Made by a program: the position numbers and the translations under genes. From Chitinophagaceae bacterium (GTDB lineage: Bacteria > Bacteroidota > Bacteroidia > Chitinophagales > Chitinophagaceae), in NCBI GenBank assembly GCA_947446645.1, contig CANFHA010000006.1:62001-126000 (forward strand): a DNA stretch of 64,000 bases, given 5' to 3'. Below, in pieces: positions 54,077 through 63,719 of this stretch. The notes beneath the pieces were generated by a model. That model worked only from the letters and a program-made list of their open reading frames with translations. It had not been told where the DNA came from and did no database searches. Position 1 is the stretch's first letter; every line of letters begins with the position of its first letter.

Positions 54077-55405
54077 ATGAGCACGATGACTCGTTCGAAG
54101 ATTGACTTCAAGATGCCTTACAAAGTGGCAGACATTACCCTGGCGGAATGGGGACGTAAAGAAATAAGACTTGCAGAGGCGGAAATGCCGGGCCTGATGG
54201 CCATTCGTGCAGAATATGGCCCAAGCCAGCCACTGAAAGGTGCGCGTGTCGCGGGTTGTCTGCACATGACCATACAGACTGCTGTGCTCATAGAAACACT
54301 GGTAGCGCTGGGTGCAGAAGTTCGCTGGAGCTCTTGCAATATCTTCTCTACGCAAGACCACGCTGCAGCAGCAATAGCAGCAGCAGGTATAGGCGTGTTT
54401 GCATGGAAAGGCCAGAGCCTTGCTGATGCTGACTGGTGCATAGAGCAGACCCTGTTCTTCGGCAGCGAAGATCGTCCGCTCAATATGATACTTGATGATG
54501 GTGGTGATCTTACCAACATCGTTCTGGACCACTACACCGAGCTGATACAGCACATAAAGGGCCTGAGTGAAGAAACAACAACAGGTGTACACCGCCTGTA
54601 TGAGCGTATGGCTAAGGGCACACTGCCAATGCCAGCGATCAATGTGAACGACTCTGTTACAAAATCTAAGTTTGACAACAAATATGGTTGCCAGGAAAGC
54701 CTGGTGGATGCTATCCGCCGCGCTACCGATGTGATGATGGCTGGTAAAGTAGCTGTAGTAGGCGGTTACGGAGACGTAGGTAAGGGTTCTGCGCTTTCTT
54801 TGCGTGGTGCTGGTGCCCGTGTTATGGTTACTGAGATCGATCCTATCTGCGCACTGCAGGCCGCTATGGACGGTTTTGAAGTAAAGCGTATGATAGATGC
54901 CGTGCAGGAAGCTGACATCATCGTTACCGCATCTGGCTGCCGCGACCTGATCACAGAAAAGCACTTCCGTGCTATGAAGGATAAGGCGATCGTTTGTAAC
55001 ATTGGTCACTTCGATATTGAGATCGACATGTCATGGCTCAACGGCGCATATGGTACTACTAAGGATACCATCAAGCCACAGGTTGACCTTTACAACATAG
55101 ATGGTAAAGAAGTAATAGTGCTGGCAGAAGGCCGCCTGGTGAACCTGGGTTGCGCTACAGGCCACCCAAGCTTCGTAATGAGCAACTCATTCAGCAACCA
55201 GACACTGGCGCAGATAGAACTGTGGCAGAACCACACCAACTATGAGAACAAAGTATACGTTCTTCCTAAGCACCTTGATGAGAAGGTTGCACGCCTTCAC
55301 CTGGCTAAGGTAGGTGCACAGCTGGAAGAGCTGACTAACGAGCAGGCAAGCTACCTGGGTATTCCTAAGGAAGGCCCATACAAGGCTGAAATGTACCGTT
55401 ACTAA
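54077..55405 (+). CDS. ahcY: adenosylhomocysteinase
   Basis: 442 residues from [20 protein letters not shown]. The enzyme cleaves S-adenosylhomocysteine to adenosine and homocysteine with tightly bound NAD. Motifs are [32 protein letters not shown], the NAD-binding [36 protein letters not shown] and the C-terminal [10 protein letters not shown]. It is a single gene with its own -7 box and a G+C-rich terminator after it. Confidence 0.97.
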   Translation: MSTMTRSKIDFKMPYKVADITLAEWGRKEIRLAEAEMPGLMAIRAEYGPSQPLKGARVAGCLHMTIQTAVLIETLVALGAEVRWSSCNIFSTQDHAAAAIAAAGIGVFAWKGQSLADADWCIEQTLFFGSEDRPLNMILDDGGDLTNIVLDHYTELIQHIKGLSEETTTGVHRLYERMAKGTLPMPAINVNDSVTKSKFDNKYGCQESLVDAIRRATDVMMAGKVAVVGGYGDVGKGSALSLRGAGARVMVTEIDPICALQAAMDGFEVKRMIDAVQEADIIVTASGCRDLITEKHFRAMKDKAIVCNIGHFDIEIDMSWLNGAYGTTKDTIKPQVDLYNIDGKEVIVLAEGRLVNLGCATGHPSFVMSNSFSNQTLAQIELWQNHTNYENKVYVLPKHLDEKVARLHLAKVGAQLEELTNEQASYLGIPKEGPYKAEMYRY

Positions 55406-55455
55406 GTCGTAAGTGATAAGTCGTGAGTCGTAAGGCTTGCTGGTAAGAAAATAAG

Positions 55456-55481
55456 TAAGGGCCTGCAAATGCGGGCCCTTA
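55456..55481 (+). terminator. intrinsic terminator after ahcY
   Basis: TAAGGGCC pairs with GGCCCTTA around a 10-nt loop, 50 nt past the ahcY stop. The following T run is weak (TTGTTAT). Confidence 0.6.
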
Positions 55482-55509
55482 TTGTTATCAGAAGTCTTGC
55501 GGATTAAGA

Positions 55510-55686
55510 TCATCCTTTGTGCTTACGTACATACATAACAATGCATATAAGCAGCAGCCCGCTGGCCACCCATGAGCCCCACATGGCTGCGTGCAAGTGA
55601 GGAAAATGGTATACCCGGCCCAGGCCCAGGTAGCCCGCGCAAAGCACCCAAATGGCAACAATTATTATGATCACAGATTTGTTCAT
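55510..55686 (-). CDS. 58-residue two-helix membrane protein
   Basis: Begins MNKSVIIIIVAIWVLCAGYL. Two transmembrane helices (about 4-20 and 36-52) flank a His-rich loop with GRVYHFPHLHAAMWGSW, and the end is basic (VRKHKG). It is convergent with ahcY. Residues His27, His30 and His32 near the membrane could bind metal or haem, but that is speculation. I do not recognise a family. The strong helix pattern and clean start and stop argue that it is real. Confidence 0.55.
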   Translation of the reverse strand: MNKSVIIIIVAIWVLCAGYLGLGRVYHFPHLHAAMWGSWVASGLLLICIVMYVRKHKG

Positions 55687-55840
55687 GGCTTTGTGTTTTT
55701 TTACAAGATACAGTTTCTTGTCTATGGCATGGAGATAGTGACAATATTCGGGCCAGTAGCATGGCTAAGCCGTAAAATAATACAGGAAATACTTTATAAT
55801 CTCAGTGCACATCTTTATATTTACTACCTTATAAAAATTT

Positions 55841-57460
55841 ATGAATAATACCAATATTTCCCTTATGGTGCAGAAAGGCTTTTTGTTCGTGTTTACTCTT
55901 TTAGTACTGACTGCAGGCCGCACAAGTGCGCAGAAAGTATGGAAAAATGTGGGCGCTGCTCACTTCTCCGCTGGTCATATTACTGACCCCGCAATGACCG
56001 TTGATAATAATGGCATTCCTTACGTGGTTTTTGCAGACAGCAGCAATGGCAACAAGGCCACAGTAATGAAATACAATGGCACCAGCTGGATGCTTGTAGG
56101 CACCGGGGGCATTTCTGCCGGCGGCGCTACTGCGTGCAGCATAAAATTTGACCGCCTGAACAATATCTATGTTACTTATGCTGATGTGGCACAAGGTTCG
56201 CGCATTACCGTGAAAAAGTACGTGAGCAGCACATGGATAACCATGGGCACCGAAGGCTTCTCTGTAGGGTCTGTCAGCTATCCATCGCTGGCGATTGATG
56301 GTTTCAATGTGCCGTACGTGGCTTATACAGATGACTATTTCGGGTACGGCGCTACCGTGATGAAATTCAGTGAGACAACAGGCACATGGGCTACCCTGGG
56401 TGGTCATAACTTTGCAGGCGGCCAGGTAGGGTACATAAAGATGGCGGTGGATACGGGCAAGTTAAAGATGGTGGTATTTGAAGATTTCAACCACGGCAAT
56501 AGCGCGTCAGTAATGGCTTACAACGACACTGCTAATTATTGGTATTTCGTAGACAGCACTGATATCTCTCATGGCTGGGCCGTATGGACCGATATTGTGT
56601 GCGATACCCTGGGCACAGTTTACATTTCTTACCAGGATTGCACTGACAGCAACCGTATCTCTGTTAGAAAATTCTCCGGCACACACTGGCAAACGGTGGG
56701 CAGCCGGGGATTCTCTGTGAAGGCGGCACAATACCCCGCCATTGCGCTCGACCACAGCGGTATGCCTTATGTAGTTTACAACGACTGGAACCTGGGCTCT
56801 TATGCAACGGTGATGAATTTCGACGGCACAGCATGGGTAACCAGCGGCACGCAACAGGGTTTTTCAGCGGGTGCAGCAAAGTTTACTACTATCTCTGTAG
56901 ACCAGTGGGGCACACCATACGTAGGCTTCATGGACAGCGCCAGGAAAACTACAGTGATGAAACTGGGTACAGCACCCATAGCGGGCAACGACAGTATATG
57001 CCTGGGCCCCGTGGTGCATATGACCGACATTACACCCGGCGGCACCTGGACAAGCAGCAACCCTGCCGTGGCTACCATTGATGTAAACACCGGCTTTGTA
57101 AATACCCTTACAGCAGGCACCACCACCATCTCGTACAACATACCCCGCGATGCTGTGGGCCTTGTGGTTACAGTAACTGCCTGCAGCGTGCCTGCAGCGG
57201 TAACAGAGGTAAACCAAGCCAATACCACGCTTAGCGTTTTCCCTGATCCAAACCATGGCGCATTTACACTGCATATATCGGCAGCGCAAAATGAACCGGC
57301 AACCATCACCATTACTAACATGATGGGACAGATAGTAAAGGAACTGACAACAACTACCAACACCAATGCCCCTGTGCAAATAGATGCCGCACCCGGCGTA
57401 TATTTCATTAGTGCAATAACTGCGCAGGGAAGGCAGAGCGCTAAAGTGGTGGTGGAATAA
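55841..57460 (+). CDS. secreted beta-propeller-like repeat protein with T9SS type A sorting domain
   Basis: 539 residues. The signal peptide is about residues 1-30 (ending RTSAQ). Seven or so repeats of about 48 residues (about 33-380) share W-xx-VG-xx-GFS-x-G and the pattern D-x-x-G-x-PYV-x-Y-x-D, suggesting a propeller. One Big_2 domain follows (about 383-450, GGTWTSSNPAVATID), then a type A T9SS domain (VFPDPNHGAFTLHI, ITNMMGQIVKEL). It is probably extracellular, with an unknown ligand. Its Big_2 unit is close to those in the giant proteins at 14-31 kb. Confidence 0.82.
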   Translation: MNNTNISLMVQKGFLFVFTLLVLTAGRTSAQKVWKNVGAAHFSAGHITDPAMTVDNNGIPYVVFADSSNGNKATVMKYNGTSWMLVGTGGISAGGATACSIKFDRLNNIYVTYADVAQGSRITVKKYVSSTWITMGTEGFSVGSVSYPSLAIDGFNVPYVAYTDDYFGYGATVMKFSETTGTWATLGGHNFAGGQVGYIKMAVDTGKLKMVVFEDFNHGNSASVMAYNDTANYWYFVDSTDISHGWAVWTDIVCDTLGTVYISYQDCTDSNRISVRKFSGTHWQTVGSRGFSVKAAQYPAIALDHSGMPYVVYNDWNLGSYATVMNFDGTAWVTSGTQQGFSAGAAKFTTISVDQWGTPYVGFMDSARKTTVMKLGTAPIAGNDSICLGPVVHMTDITPGGTWTSSNPAVATIDVNTGFVNTLTAGTTTISYNIPRDAVGLVVTVTACSVPAAVTEVNQANTTLSVFPDPNHGAFTLHISAAQNEPATITITNMMGQIVKELTTTTNTNAPVQIDAAPGVYFISAITAQGRQSAKVVVE

Positions 57461-57517
57461 GTAACTATCCCGTTCCCAGCCTGCCGTTTAGCAGACACCG
57501 GAGCGTCTATAACAGAC

Positions 57518-57556
57518 AAAAAATTAGCCGCATAGATTCTATGCGGCTAATTTTTT
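57518..57556. terminator. strong bidirectional terminator
   Basis: A 17-bp perfect stem (AAAAAATTAGCCGCATA with its complement) has a 5-nt loop and T runs on both sides. It sits between the convergent T9SS gene and SNF2 helicase gene and can serve both. Confidence 0.85.
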
Positions 57557-57607
57557 ATCATCCGGCGAAGCCCCGAACAAGTTCCCGATTACTATCGGTA
57601 GGGGCTA

Positions 57608-60600
57608 TTAGCTAAACAGGAACTCTATATCATCCTTCGTCAATCTCTTCTGGAAAGCACTGTCATCTGAAACAAGATCTGCCGCAAGTGCGCGTTTGCG
57701 CTCCTGTAGCTGCAGCATCTTTTCTTCCAGCGTGTCTTTACAAATGAGGCGGTAGGCGAAGATGTTCTTGGTCTGGCCTATACGGTGCGTACGGTCTATG
57801 GCTTGTTGCTCCACGGCAGGGTTCCACCATGGGTCCACAATATATACGTAGTCAGCTGCGGTAAGGTTAAGACCTATACCACCTGCCTTTAATGAGATCA
57901 GGAACACACGGCATTCCTGGTTATTCTGAAACTCCTGTATGGCCCTTTCACGCTCTGTAGATGTGCTGCTGCCATCAAAGTACACATGGCTTATATTCTC
58001 TGCTTCCAGCTTCTGCCTTATAAGTGCCAGCATGCCCAGGAACTGCGAGAAGATAAGCACCTTGTGGTCGCCCACATTCTCCGTGATCTCGCGGGAGAGC
58101 TCATCCAGTTTTATAGAGTAGTTGTGGAAACGCTCTTCTTCGTTCATAATGGCCGGCGAGTCGCATATCTGGCGCAGCTTGGTGAGGCCCTGCAGTATAT
58201 GCATCTGCGAGCGCTCCATGCCCTGCTCTTCTATCATTCCTAGTATCTGCGAACGGTAAATATTGCGGTAGGCCTCGTATATTTTACGCTGCTCTGCGCC
58301 CATTTCGCAGTAGAGTATGGTTTCTGTCTTTTCCGGCAGATCTTTTGCTACCTGCTCCTTGGTGCGGCGCAGCAGGAAGGGATAGGTTAGCTTGCGCAAT
58401 TGCTGCTTCACATCATCTTCCCTGAACTTATCTATAGGTGTTGCAAACTCGCTCATGAAAAACTCCCGGCTGCCCAGCATGCCGGGGTTCAGGAAGTTCA
58501 TTTGCGCATACAGGTCAAAGGTATTGTTCTGTACCGGCGTACCGCTCAGCGCCAGTCGGTTCTTGGCGTTAAGCAGCAAAGACGCCTTGGCCACCTGCGA
58601 TTGCGGGTTCTTTATCGACTGCGATTCATCGAGCACCACATAGTCGAAAGAAATTTCTTTAAAGGCTTTAATGTCACTACGCATAGTGCCATAGGTAGTG
58701 ATGATAATATCGAATGGCTCGTAAACACCACCCGGATCTATGCTGCGCTTAGGACCATGATGTATGATATGCGTAAGCTCTGGAGTGAATTTCTTTATTT
58801 CATTCTCCCAGTTATACATCAGCGTTGTAGGGCACACCACCATAAACCTCGACTCGGGATGCGTGTTTTTATAGTGCTGAAAGAAGGTAAGCGTCTGCAC
58901 TGTTTTACCCAGACCCATGTCATCTGCCAGTATACCACCCCACCCTGCTTCGTTCAGGAATATGAGCCACTGAAAGCCAGCCAGCTGGTATGGCCGTAGC
59001 GTTGCCTTTAGATGCTCCGGCGGAGTAATAAGGCTATAATCGTTGGCCATTATTTCTTCCAGCTTGCCTTTCTTCACTTCCAGCTCCTGCTGCAGCGAGT
59101 CTTCGTCTATCTCAGACAGCAGCTCATCAAGCACACTGAAATGGTATTTTTTCAGCCTTACTTTATTGCCCTTCGTCTCGCCCATCTTCAGCAGCAGGCT
59201 ATATTTCTTCAGCCAGTCCTCAGGCAGCAAGCCTATAGACCCATCACCCAGCTTCACAAAATTCTGGCGCTGTGCCAGTGCTTTCTTTACCTCAATGATG
59301 GATACAGACTGGTCACCAAATTTCAGCTCTACTGAAGCATCAAACCAGTCTATGCCGCTGGTTACATGCACCTGCGTTTCTGGCTTGTGCACGTTTACAC
59401 GCAGGTTCTTGAGCCCTTCAAATCCCAGCAGCTCCACTTCCCACTCCTGCATCTGCTCTGTAAACCGGTAGAACCAGTTGTTCGCCAGTACCGATGTGCC
59501 GGGCAGGTGAAAGAATCCTTCTTTTTTATTCAGTTGTATATCGGTATGCAGCGTTTGCATGCGCTCCATAAATTCATTCTCGGCAGCTTCATTACGCTGT
59601 ATGATCTTAACAATACCATTCTGTGGCTGTATCACATCACCGAAAAATCCGGGCTTTATCTCCACACCGTCGTATACAAATACAGGCTGCAATACCAGTA
59701 CATGGTCGCGCTCAGTGAGGTACAGCCTCGATCCGGGTTTTGATTTGGAAACATGCTCCACCAGCTCCTCAGAAAAATGGACGTGTATCTTCTTGCTCCA
59801 CTCCATCAGTTTTTCCTGCAGAAAATCAGACCATTCCTTAGCAGGCACCGTCATTTTTCCGGTTGGGTAAAACGTTTCTGATATCTGTATCTCCTTTATA
59901 CTGCCCAGGCAGAATATACGCCCGTCATACTGCAGCAGCGCAGAGTTGAGCAGCTTTATATCTTTATGAGCAACCGAATTATTATCTATGATCCACTCCA
60001 GAGTAAGGGAATAAACCTTGCCCTCGTTTTTCACTATTATCTGCGGGTGCACTGGCTTCTCGGCAAATGCCACCTGTGTAAGGCCGGATGAAGAAATTGC
60101 CTTACCCTTAGCCCTTATATAAACAAACGGATACGCCGAATAGCGGTCCAGTAATTTCTGATATTTAGGCAGCAAATATTCCCATGCCTGTTCTTTCACT
60201 TCCTCCTGCGGCACATCTTTCAGTATGCTGTCGTAGTCATGCAAAAAGTCGCCGAAAGGCAGATTTTTCTTCAGGTATTTCAGCAGCTCGTCCGGCAAAA
60301 ATTTCCTTACCACCGGCAGCATGTCGCGCTCTTCCTGCTTATATCGCGTAGGATTTATATACTGGTTTAGCTCCAGCTTATCCACGCTTCCCACCATTTT
60401 ACGCTCTTCATCATCTACCGCGCCGGCTACCAGCAATACATCTACAAACGGGAATGCCTGCACCTGCGGATCAATAACAATGCCTAGCCTCTTTTCTTCA
60501 CGCACAGCCACCGCAGCTTCTACCACCGGTTCCGGCACATGCTTTTTGGTCTCTATCTTTTTTATGGAAGGATCAAGCACCCGCAGAAACGGCTTGTTGT

Positions 60601-61342
60601 TTTCATACATGAAAGCAAACTTGCCGGTAAGGTCATCCTTCAGGGTGTAGCCATATTGTTCCAGCAGTTTGTTCTTCTGCACATCCCAGTTTTGCAGCAT
60701 CTGGAAGTGCTGCGCACCGAAGTTCTTCAGCACCTGCAGGAACACGGTTGTCTTGTGCACACAAAGCGGGTGGCTCTTTTCATCGCAGTTGCACGATGTA
60801 TCAAAGTAGCGCTCCTCGTTTTGCTTTATGGTTACGTTGTAGGTCTTTACATCATCATTTACCTTGGCGGTGATACGGTCATTCTTGCTCATATCTATTA
60901 CCGCGCGGTTAGCGGCTGCAAGGCGCTCGGCATGCTCCAGCGAATCGGGAGAGCTGAATATCTGCAGCATCTGCCGGGTTATCTGCCGCATACGAACTAC
61001 CGTATGCTTCTGATCGTAGGTAATATTGGTATTTTCAAAAAAGCCGCTCTGTATTATATCATTCAGCTGAAAAAGCCCTGCCACCTCATGCCTGCATATC
61101 TCACCCAGGTTATACGGGCACTGGCACCTTACAGACAACTCATCAAGCTGCAGGTACTTGTTGATAGTAACGGTGTAGTAGTTCTGGTACAGATCATTGC
61201 GTACACGAAACCTTACTTGCTCCAGCAAATGGTCCACGTCAAGCATTTGCACACCCGAGGTATAAAAAATCTTCTTTCCACGCTTTATCACCTCCTCGGT
61301 GCCATGGTTATAAACGTATCTGAGTATGGGGGGTAGTGACAT
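57608..61342 (-). CDS. SNF2-family DEAD/H helicase with SWIM zinc fingers
   Basis: 1244 residues. The N-terminal part holds a SWIM zinc finger (VRCQCPYNLGEICRHEVAGL) and a second one further on (SCNCDEKSHPLCVHKTTV). A long middle region leads to the SNF2 ATPase, about residue 795 onward: DDMGLGKTVQTL (Walker A), VVLDESQSIKNP (Walker B), ALSGTPVQNN, and the C-terminal lobe with QAIDRTHRIGQTK. These proteins move along or remodel DNA-protein complexes; the bacterial role is unclear. It is a single gene with a -7 box upstream (61434-61441), an AGGAG ribosome site and a palindrome in its leader. Confidence 0.93.
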   Translation of the reverse strand: MSLPPILRYVYNHGTEEVIKRGKKIFYTSGVQMLDVDHLLEQVRFRVRNDLYQNYYTVTINKYLQLDELSVRCQCPYNLGEICRHEVAGLFQLNDIIQSGFFENTNITYDQKHTVVRMRQITRQMLQIFSSPDSLEHAERLAAANRAVIDMSKNDRITAKVNDDVKTYNVTIKQNEERYFDTSCNCDEKSHPLCVHKTTVFLQVLKNFGAQHFQMLQNWDVQKNKLLEQYGYTLKDDLTGKFAFMYENNKPFLRVLDPSIKKIETKKHVPEPVVEAAVAVREEKRLGIVIDPQVQAFPFVDVLLVAGAVDDEERKMVGSVDKLELNQYINPTRYKQEERDMLPVVRKFLPDELLKYLKKNLPFGDFLHDYDSILKDVPQEEVKEQAWEYLLPKYQKLLDRYSAYPFVYIRAKGKAISSSGLTQVAFAEKPVHPQIIVKNEGKVYSLTLEWIIDNNSVAHKDIKLLNSALLQYDGRIFCLGSIKEIQISETFYPTGKMTVPAKEWSDFLQEKLMEWSKKIHVHFSEELVEHVSKSKPGSRLYLTERDHVLVLQPVFVYDGVEIKPGFFGDVIQPQNGIVKIIQRNEAAENEFMERMQTLHTDIQLNKKEGFFHLPGTSVLANNWFYRFTEQMQEWEVELLGFEGLKNLRVNVHKPETQVHVTSGIDWFDASVELKFGDQSVSIIEVKKALAQRQNFVKLGDGSIGLLPEDWLKKYSLLLKMGETKGNKVRLKKYHFSVLDELLSEIDEDSLQQELEVKKGKLEEIMANDYSLITPPEHLKATLRPYQLAGFQWLIFLNEAGWGGILADDMGLGKTVQTLTFFQHYKNTHPESRFMVVCPTTLMYNWENEIKKFTPELTHIIHHGPKRSIDPGGVYEPFDIIITTYGTMRSDIKAFKEISFDYVVLDESQSIKNPQSQVAKASLLLNAKNRLALSGTPVQNNTFDLYAQMNFLNPGMLGSREFFMSEFATPIDKFREDDVKQQLRKLTYPFLLRRTKEQVAKDLPEKTETILYCEMGAEQRKIYEAYRNIYRSQILGMIEEQGMERSQMHILQGLTKLRQICDSPAIMNEEERFHNYSIKLDELSREITENVGDHKVLIFSQFLGMLALIRQKLEAENISHVYFDGSSTSTERERAIQEFQNNQECRVFLISLKAGGIGLNLTAADYVYIVDPWWNPAVEQQAIDRTHRIGQTKNIFAYRLICKDTLEEKMLQLQERKRALAADLVSDDSAFQKRLTKDDIEFLFS

Positions 61343-61368
61343 TCTTTTGCTCCTGAATTATTGAATCC

Positions 61369-61382
61369 GCGGGACGTCCCGC
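61369..61382. promoter_or_regulatory. 14-bp perfect palindrome in the SNF2 leader
   Basis: GCGGGACGTCCCGC lies 27 nt upstream of the ATG at 61342 and just upstream of the AGGAG ribosome site. It could be an operator or a leader hairpin. Confidence 0.4.
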
Positions 61383-61433
61383 TCCCTTTTCAAGATAAAA
61401 AACTCACGTTTTTGCTTTAAAAAGGGCAATCTG

Positions 61434-61441
61434 CAAAAGTA
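61434..61441 (-). promoter_or_regulatory. Bacteroidota -7 box upstream of the SNF2 gene
   Basis: The minus strand reads TACTTTTG (TAnnTTTG), 91 nt before the start codon, leaving a leader that contains the palindrome at 61369-61382. Confidence 0.4.
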
Positions 61442-61502
61442 CCGAAAAAGCGGTGTACTAAGAGCAACTTACCTATAAATATATGTTAAGCAGCCAGGAA
61501 TT

Positions 61503-62702
61503 TTATTTGAGAAACAGGCTCACGATGTAGTATACGCCACCGGCAAGCAAACCGCTTACGGGAATAGTGAGCACCCACGCCCAAAGCAGGTTGATAGTAA
61601 CCCCCCAGCGCACTGCCGACAGGCGCTTGGTAGCCCCTACCCCAATGATGGAGCCTGTAATAGTATGTGTGGTACTTACAGGTATTTTCAGGTTCTCGGT
61701 AAGGAACAGCGTAATAGCGCCCGCTGTCTCTGCGGCTACACCTTCAAACGGCGTTACCTTGGTGATACGCGTACCCATGGTCTTAATGATCTTCCAGCCA
61801 CCGCTCATAGTGCCCAGCGCTATGGCCGAGTAGCAGGCTAGCGGCACCCATACCGGCATTTCTGCAAACGAGTTGATAGTGTGAGAGCTGATAAGCGCCA
61901 CGGTTATGATACCCATTACCTTCTGCGCATCATTGCCACCATGTCCTATACTGAATGCAGCCGAAGAAACCAGCTGAAAACGCTTGAGGTACAAAGTAGC
62001 CCTGACCGTATTCAGCGAGCCAAGGAACATGGTAAATATCGCCATAGCCGTGAGGATAAGCCCTAGTAGCAGCCACTTAAAGTTGCGTGCAAACAGTATT
62101 ACATCCACAACGTAGTGTCCTGATGAGCCTTTCAGATTCTTAGGATCGGTCTCCATCACACTTGCCATAAACACAACCACTCCGGCAATAACAATAAGAG
62201 AGATGATCTTGGGCAGGATCCCTTTTCTGAAGGAATAAATAAACCATAGCGAGATAATGAAAGCCATGATCATACCCATGAGCGGTGCCACGACTATGAA
62301 ACTAACCGTCTTGATAATAGGTTCCGAATTCACGGCATGGAAGCCTGCATGCGCTATAGCCGCACCTGCAAACCCACCAATAAGGGTGTGGGACGAGCTG
62401 GAAGGTATGCCATACCACCAGGTAAGCAGGTTCCATGATATAGCCGCTATGAGCCCGGACAGGATAACGGGCATGGTGATAAAATCCTCTTTCACCGTTT
62501 TGGCAATAGTGTTGGCTACACCATGGTCGCGGAAGATGAAAAATGCCACGAAGTTGAACAGCGCAGCCCATATCACCGCCTGGAAAGGCGTTAATACCTT
62601 TGTAGATACGATGGTAGCTATTGAGTTCGCTGCATCGTGAAAGCCATTGATATAATCAAATACCAGAGCCAACACCAGGATGACTATAAGGAGAACCGAC
62701 AT
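61503..62702 (-). CDS. PiT-family inorganic phosphate transporter
   Basis: A 399-residue inner-membrane protein with about 9-10 helices. PiT signatures are NGFHDAANSIATIVSTKVL near the N-terminus, GHGGNDAQKVMGI in the middle and PVSTTHTITGSIIGVGA near the C-terminus. It imports phosphate (or metal-phosphate) with protons or sodium. The gene is 8 nt after the DUF47 gene, the usual order for this pair. Confidence 0.93.
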   Translation of the reverse strand: MSVLLIVILVLALVFDYINGFHDAANSIATIVSTKVLTPFQAVIWAALFNFVAFFIFRDHGVANTIAKTVKEDFITMPVILSGLIAAISWNLLTWWYGIPSSSSHTLIGGFAGAAIAHAGFHAVNSEPIIKTVSFIVVAPLMGMIMAFIISLWFIYSFRKGILPKIISLIVIAGVVVFMASVMETDPKNLKGSSGHYVVDVILFARNFKWLLLGLILTAMAIFTMFLGSLNTVRATLYLKRFQLVSSAAFSIGHGGNDAQKVMGIITVALISSHTINSFAEMPVWVPLACYSAIALGTMSGGWKIIKTMGTRITKVTPFEGVAAETAGAITLFLTENLKIPVSTTHTITGSIIGVGATKRLSAVRWGVTINLLWAWVLTIPVSGLLAGGVYYIVSLFLK

Positions 62703-62710
62703 ACTGGGTA

Positions 62711-63358
62711 TTATGAGTATTTAATGATGATAGATTCCACAACATTTGCAGCGTCTTCGCATTTATCCGTCACTGTTTCCAGCATCTGATATATGTCTTT
62801 CTGCTTTATCAGCTCTACTGCGCTTATGTTTGATGAGAACAGCTTAAGCATAGTGCTGTCCAGCAGGTCGTCGGCATCATTTTCCAGGCTATTTACAAGC
62901 ACACAGGCCTCCGTTATAGCACGCAGGTCCTTCATGTCCCTGAGCGCATAAACACTTGTATTTATGGCTGCAATAGACTTTGAGATAATCTCTGCGAATG
63001 CAGGAAGTGTATTGTATTGGTCGTCTATCTGGTAGTTCACTATCCTTTTTGCCGCACCCCATATATAGTCGGCTATATCGTCCAGCGCGGTTGCGAGGTA
63101 GTGAATATCTTCTCTGTCAAATGGCGTTATAAAATTCTGGCCCAGCTCTATGAATATCCGGTGGGTGATCTCGTCGTTCTTGTGCTCGTGGTCCTCCAGT
63201 GTTCTCAGGATGGCGTCCCTTTTTGAAAGGTCTTCCTCACGCAGCGCCTTTGAAAAAGTATTTCCCATCTGTACCAGCGAAGCTGCCACTTCTTCAAATA
63301 AACCATAAAAAACGCGGTCTTTCGGCAAGAAAAATTTTAATACACTGTCAAAGCCCAT
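62711..63358 (-). CDS. DUF47 (PhoU-like) protein, partner of the Pit transporter
   Basis: A 215-residue all-helical cytoplasmic protein. Family marks are FFLPKDRVFYGLFEEVA at the start, LEDHEHKNDEITHRIFIEL, TPFDREDIHYLATALDDIAD with YI, and SLENDADDLLD. DUF47 proteins are thought to control the adjacent Pit transporter. It leads a two-gene operon with the transporter. Confidence 0.93.
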   Translation of the reverse strand: MGFDSVLKFFLPKDRVFYGLFEEVAASLVQMGNTFSKALREEDLSKRDAILRTLEDHEHKNDEITHRIFIELGQNFITPFDREDIHYLATALDDIADYIWGAAKRIVNYQIDDQYNTLPAFAEIISKSIAAINTSVYALRDMKDLRAITEACVLVNSLENDADDLLDSTMLKLFSSNISAVELIKQKDIYQMLETVTDKCEDAANVVESIIIKYS

Positions 63359-63719
63359 AACAATTTCTTAATATAAATTTAACGTCGCAAAGCTATCCGC
63401 AATAATCGGGCTTTAAAAATGATAACGTAGACTTAATAATTTCTTAACATTGTCGTTTGCGGTGGATTAGAATAGAGGGTCAGTTGGCACTTTGGCATGC
63501 GGAAGAACAACTCATCTATAAATGACTTATTGTGCCCGAAAAATGAATACAAGGAATCTACATGCTGCATATATATATATTCGTTGACGGCTTTGTTGGC
63601 GAAAAAATTAAGTTCCATAGCTTCAGCCATGGATTCCCACTACGATCGGCAGCGGCATATATATCAACAATTAGTTTGCTGTATATACCGTTTTTGGAGT
63701 AGATTTGTCAATCGCATCT
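63359..63719. other. gene-free stretch before the methyltransferase
   Basis: An A+T-rich region with TATATATA tracts. Overlapping open frames of 65 residues (minus) and 79 residues (plus) show no signal, motif or start context, so I do not call them. The only supported element is the promoter at 63675-63707. The shift in composition may mark the edge of an accessory segment. Confidence 0.35.
63675..63707 (+). promoter_or_regulatory. Bacteroidota promoter of the methyltransferase gene
   Basis: TTTG at 63675-63678 and TAGATTTG at 63700-63707 are 21 nt apart, a full -33/-7 match to the Bacteroidota consensus. The ATG follows 12 nt later. This is the most complete promoter in the window. Confidence 0.6.

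Noticed and set aside
63433-63630. 65-codon minus-strand frame before the methyltransferase
   Set aside because: Low-complexity A+T-rich region with competing frames on both strands and no supporting motif, ribosome site or promoter.
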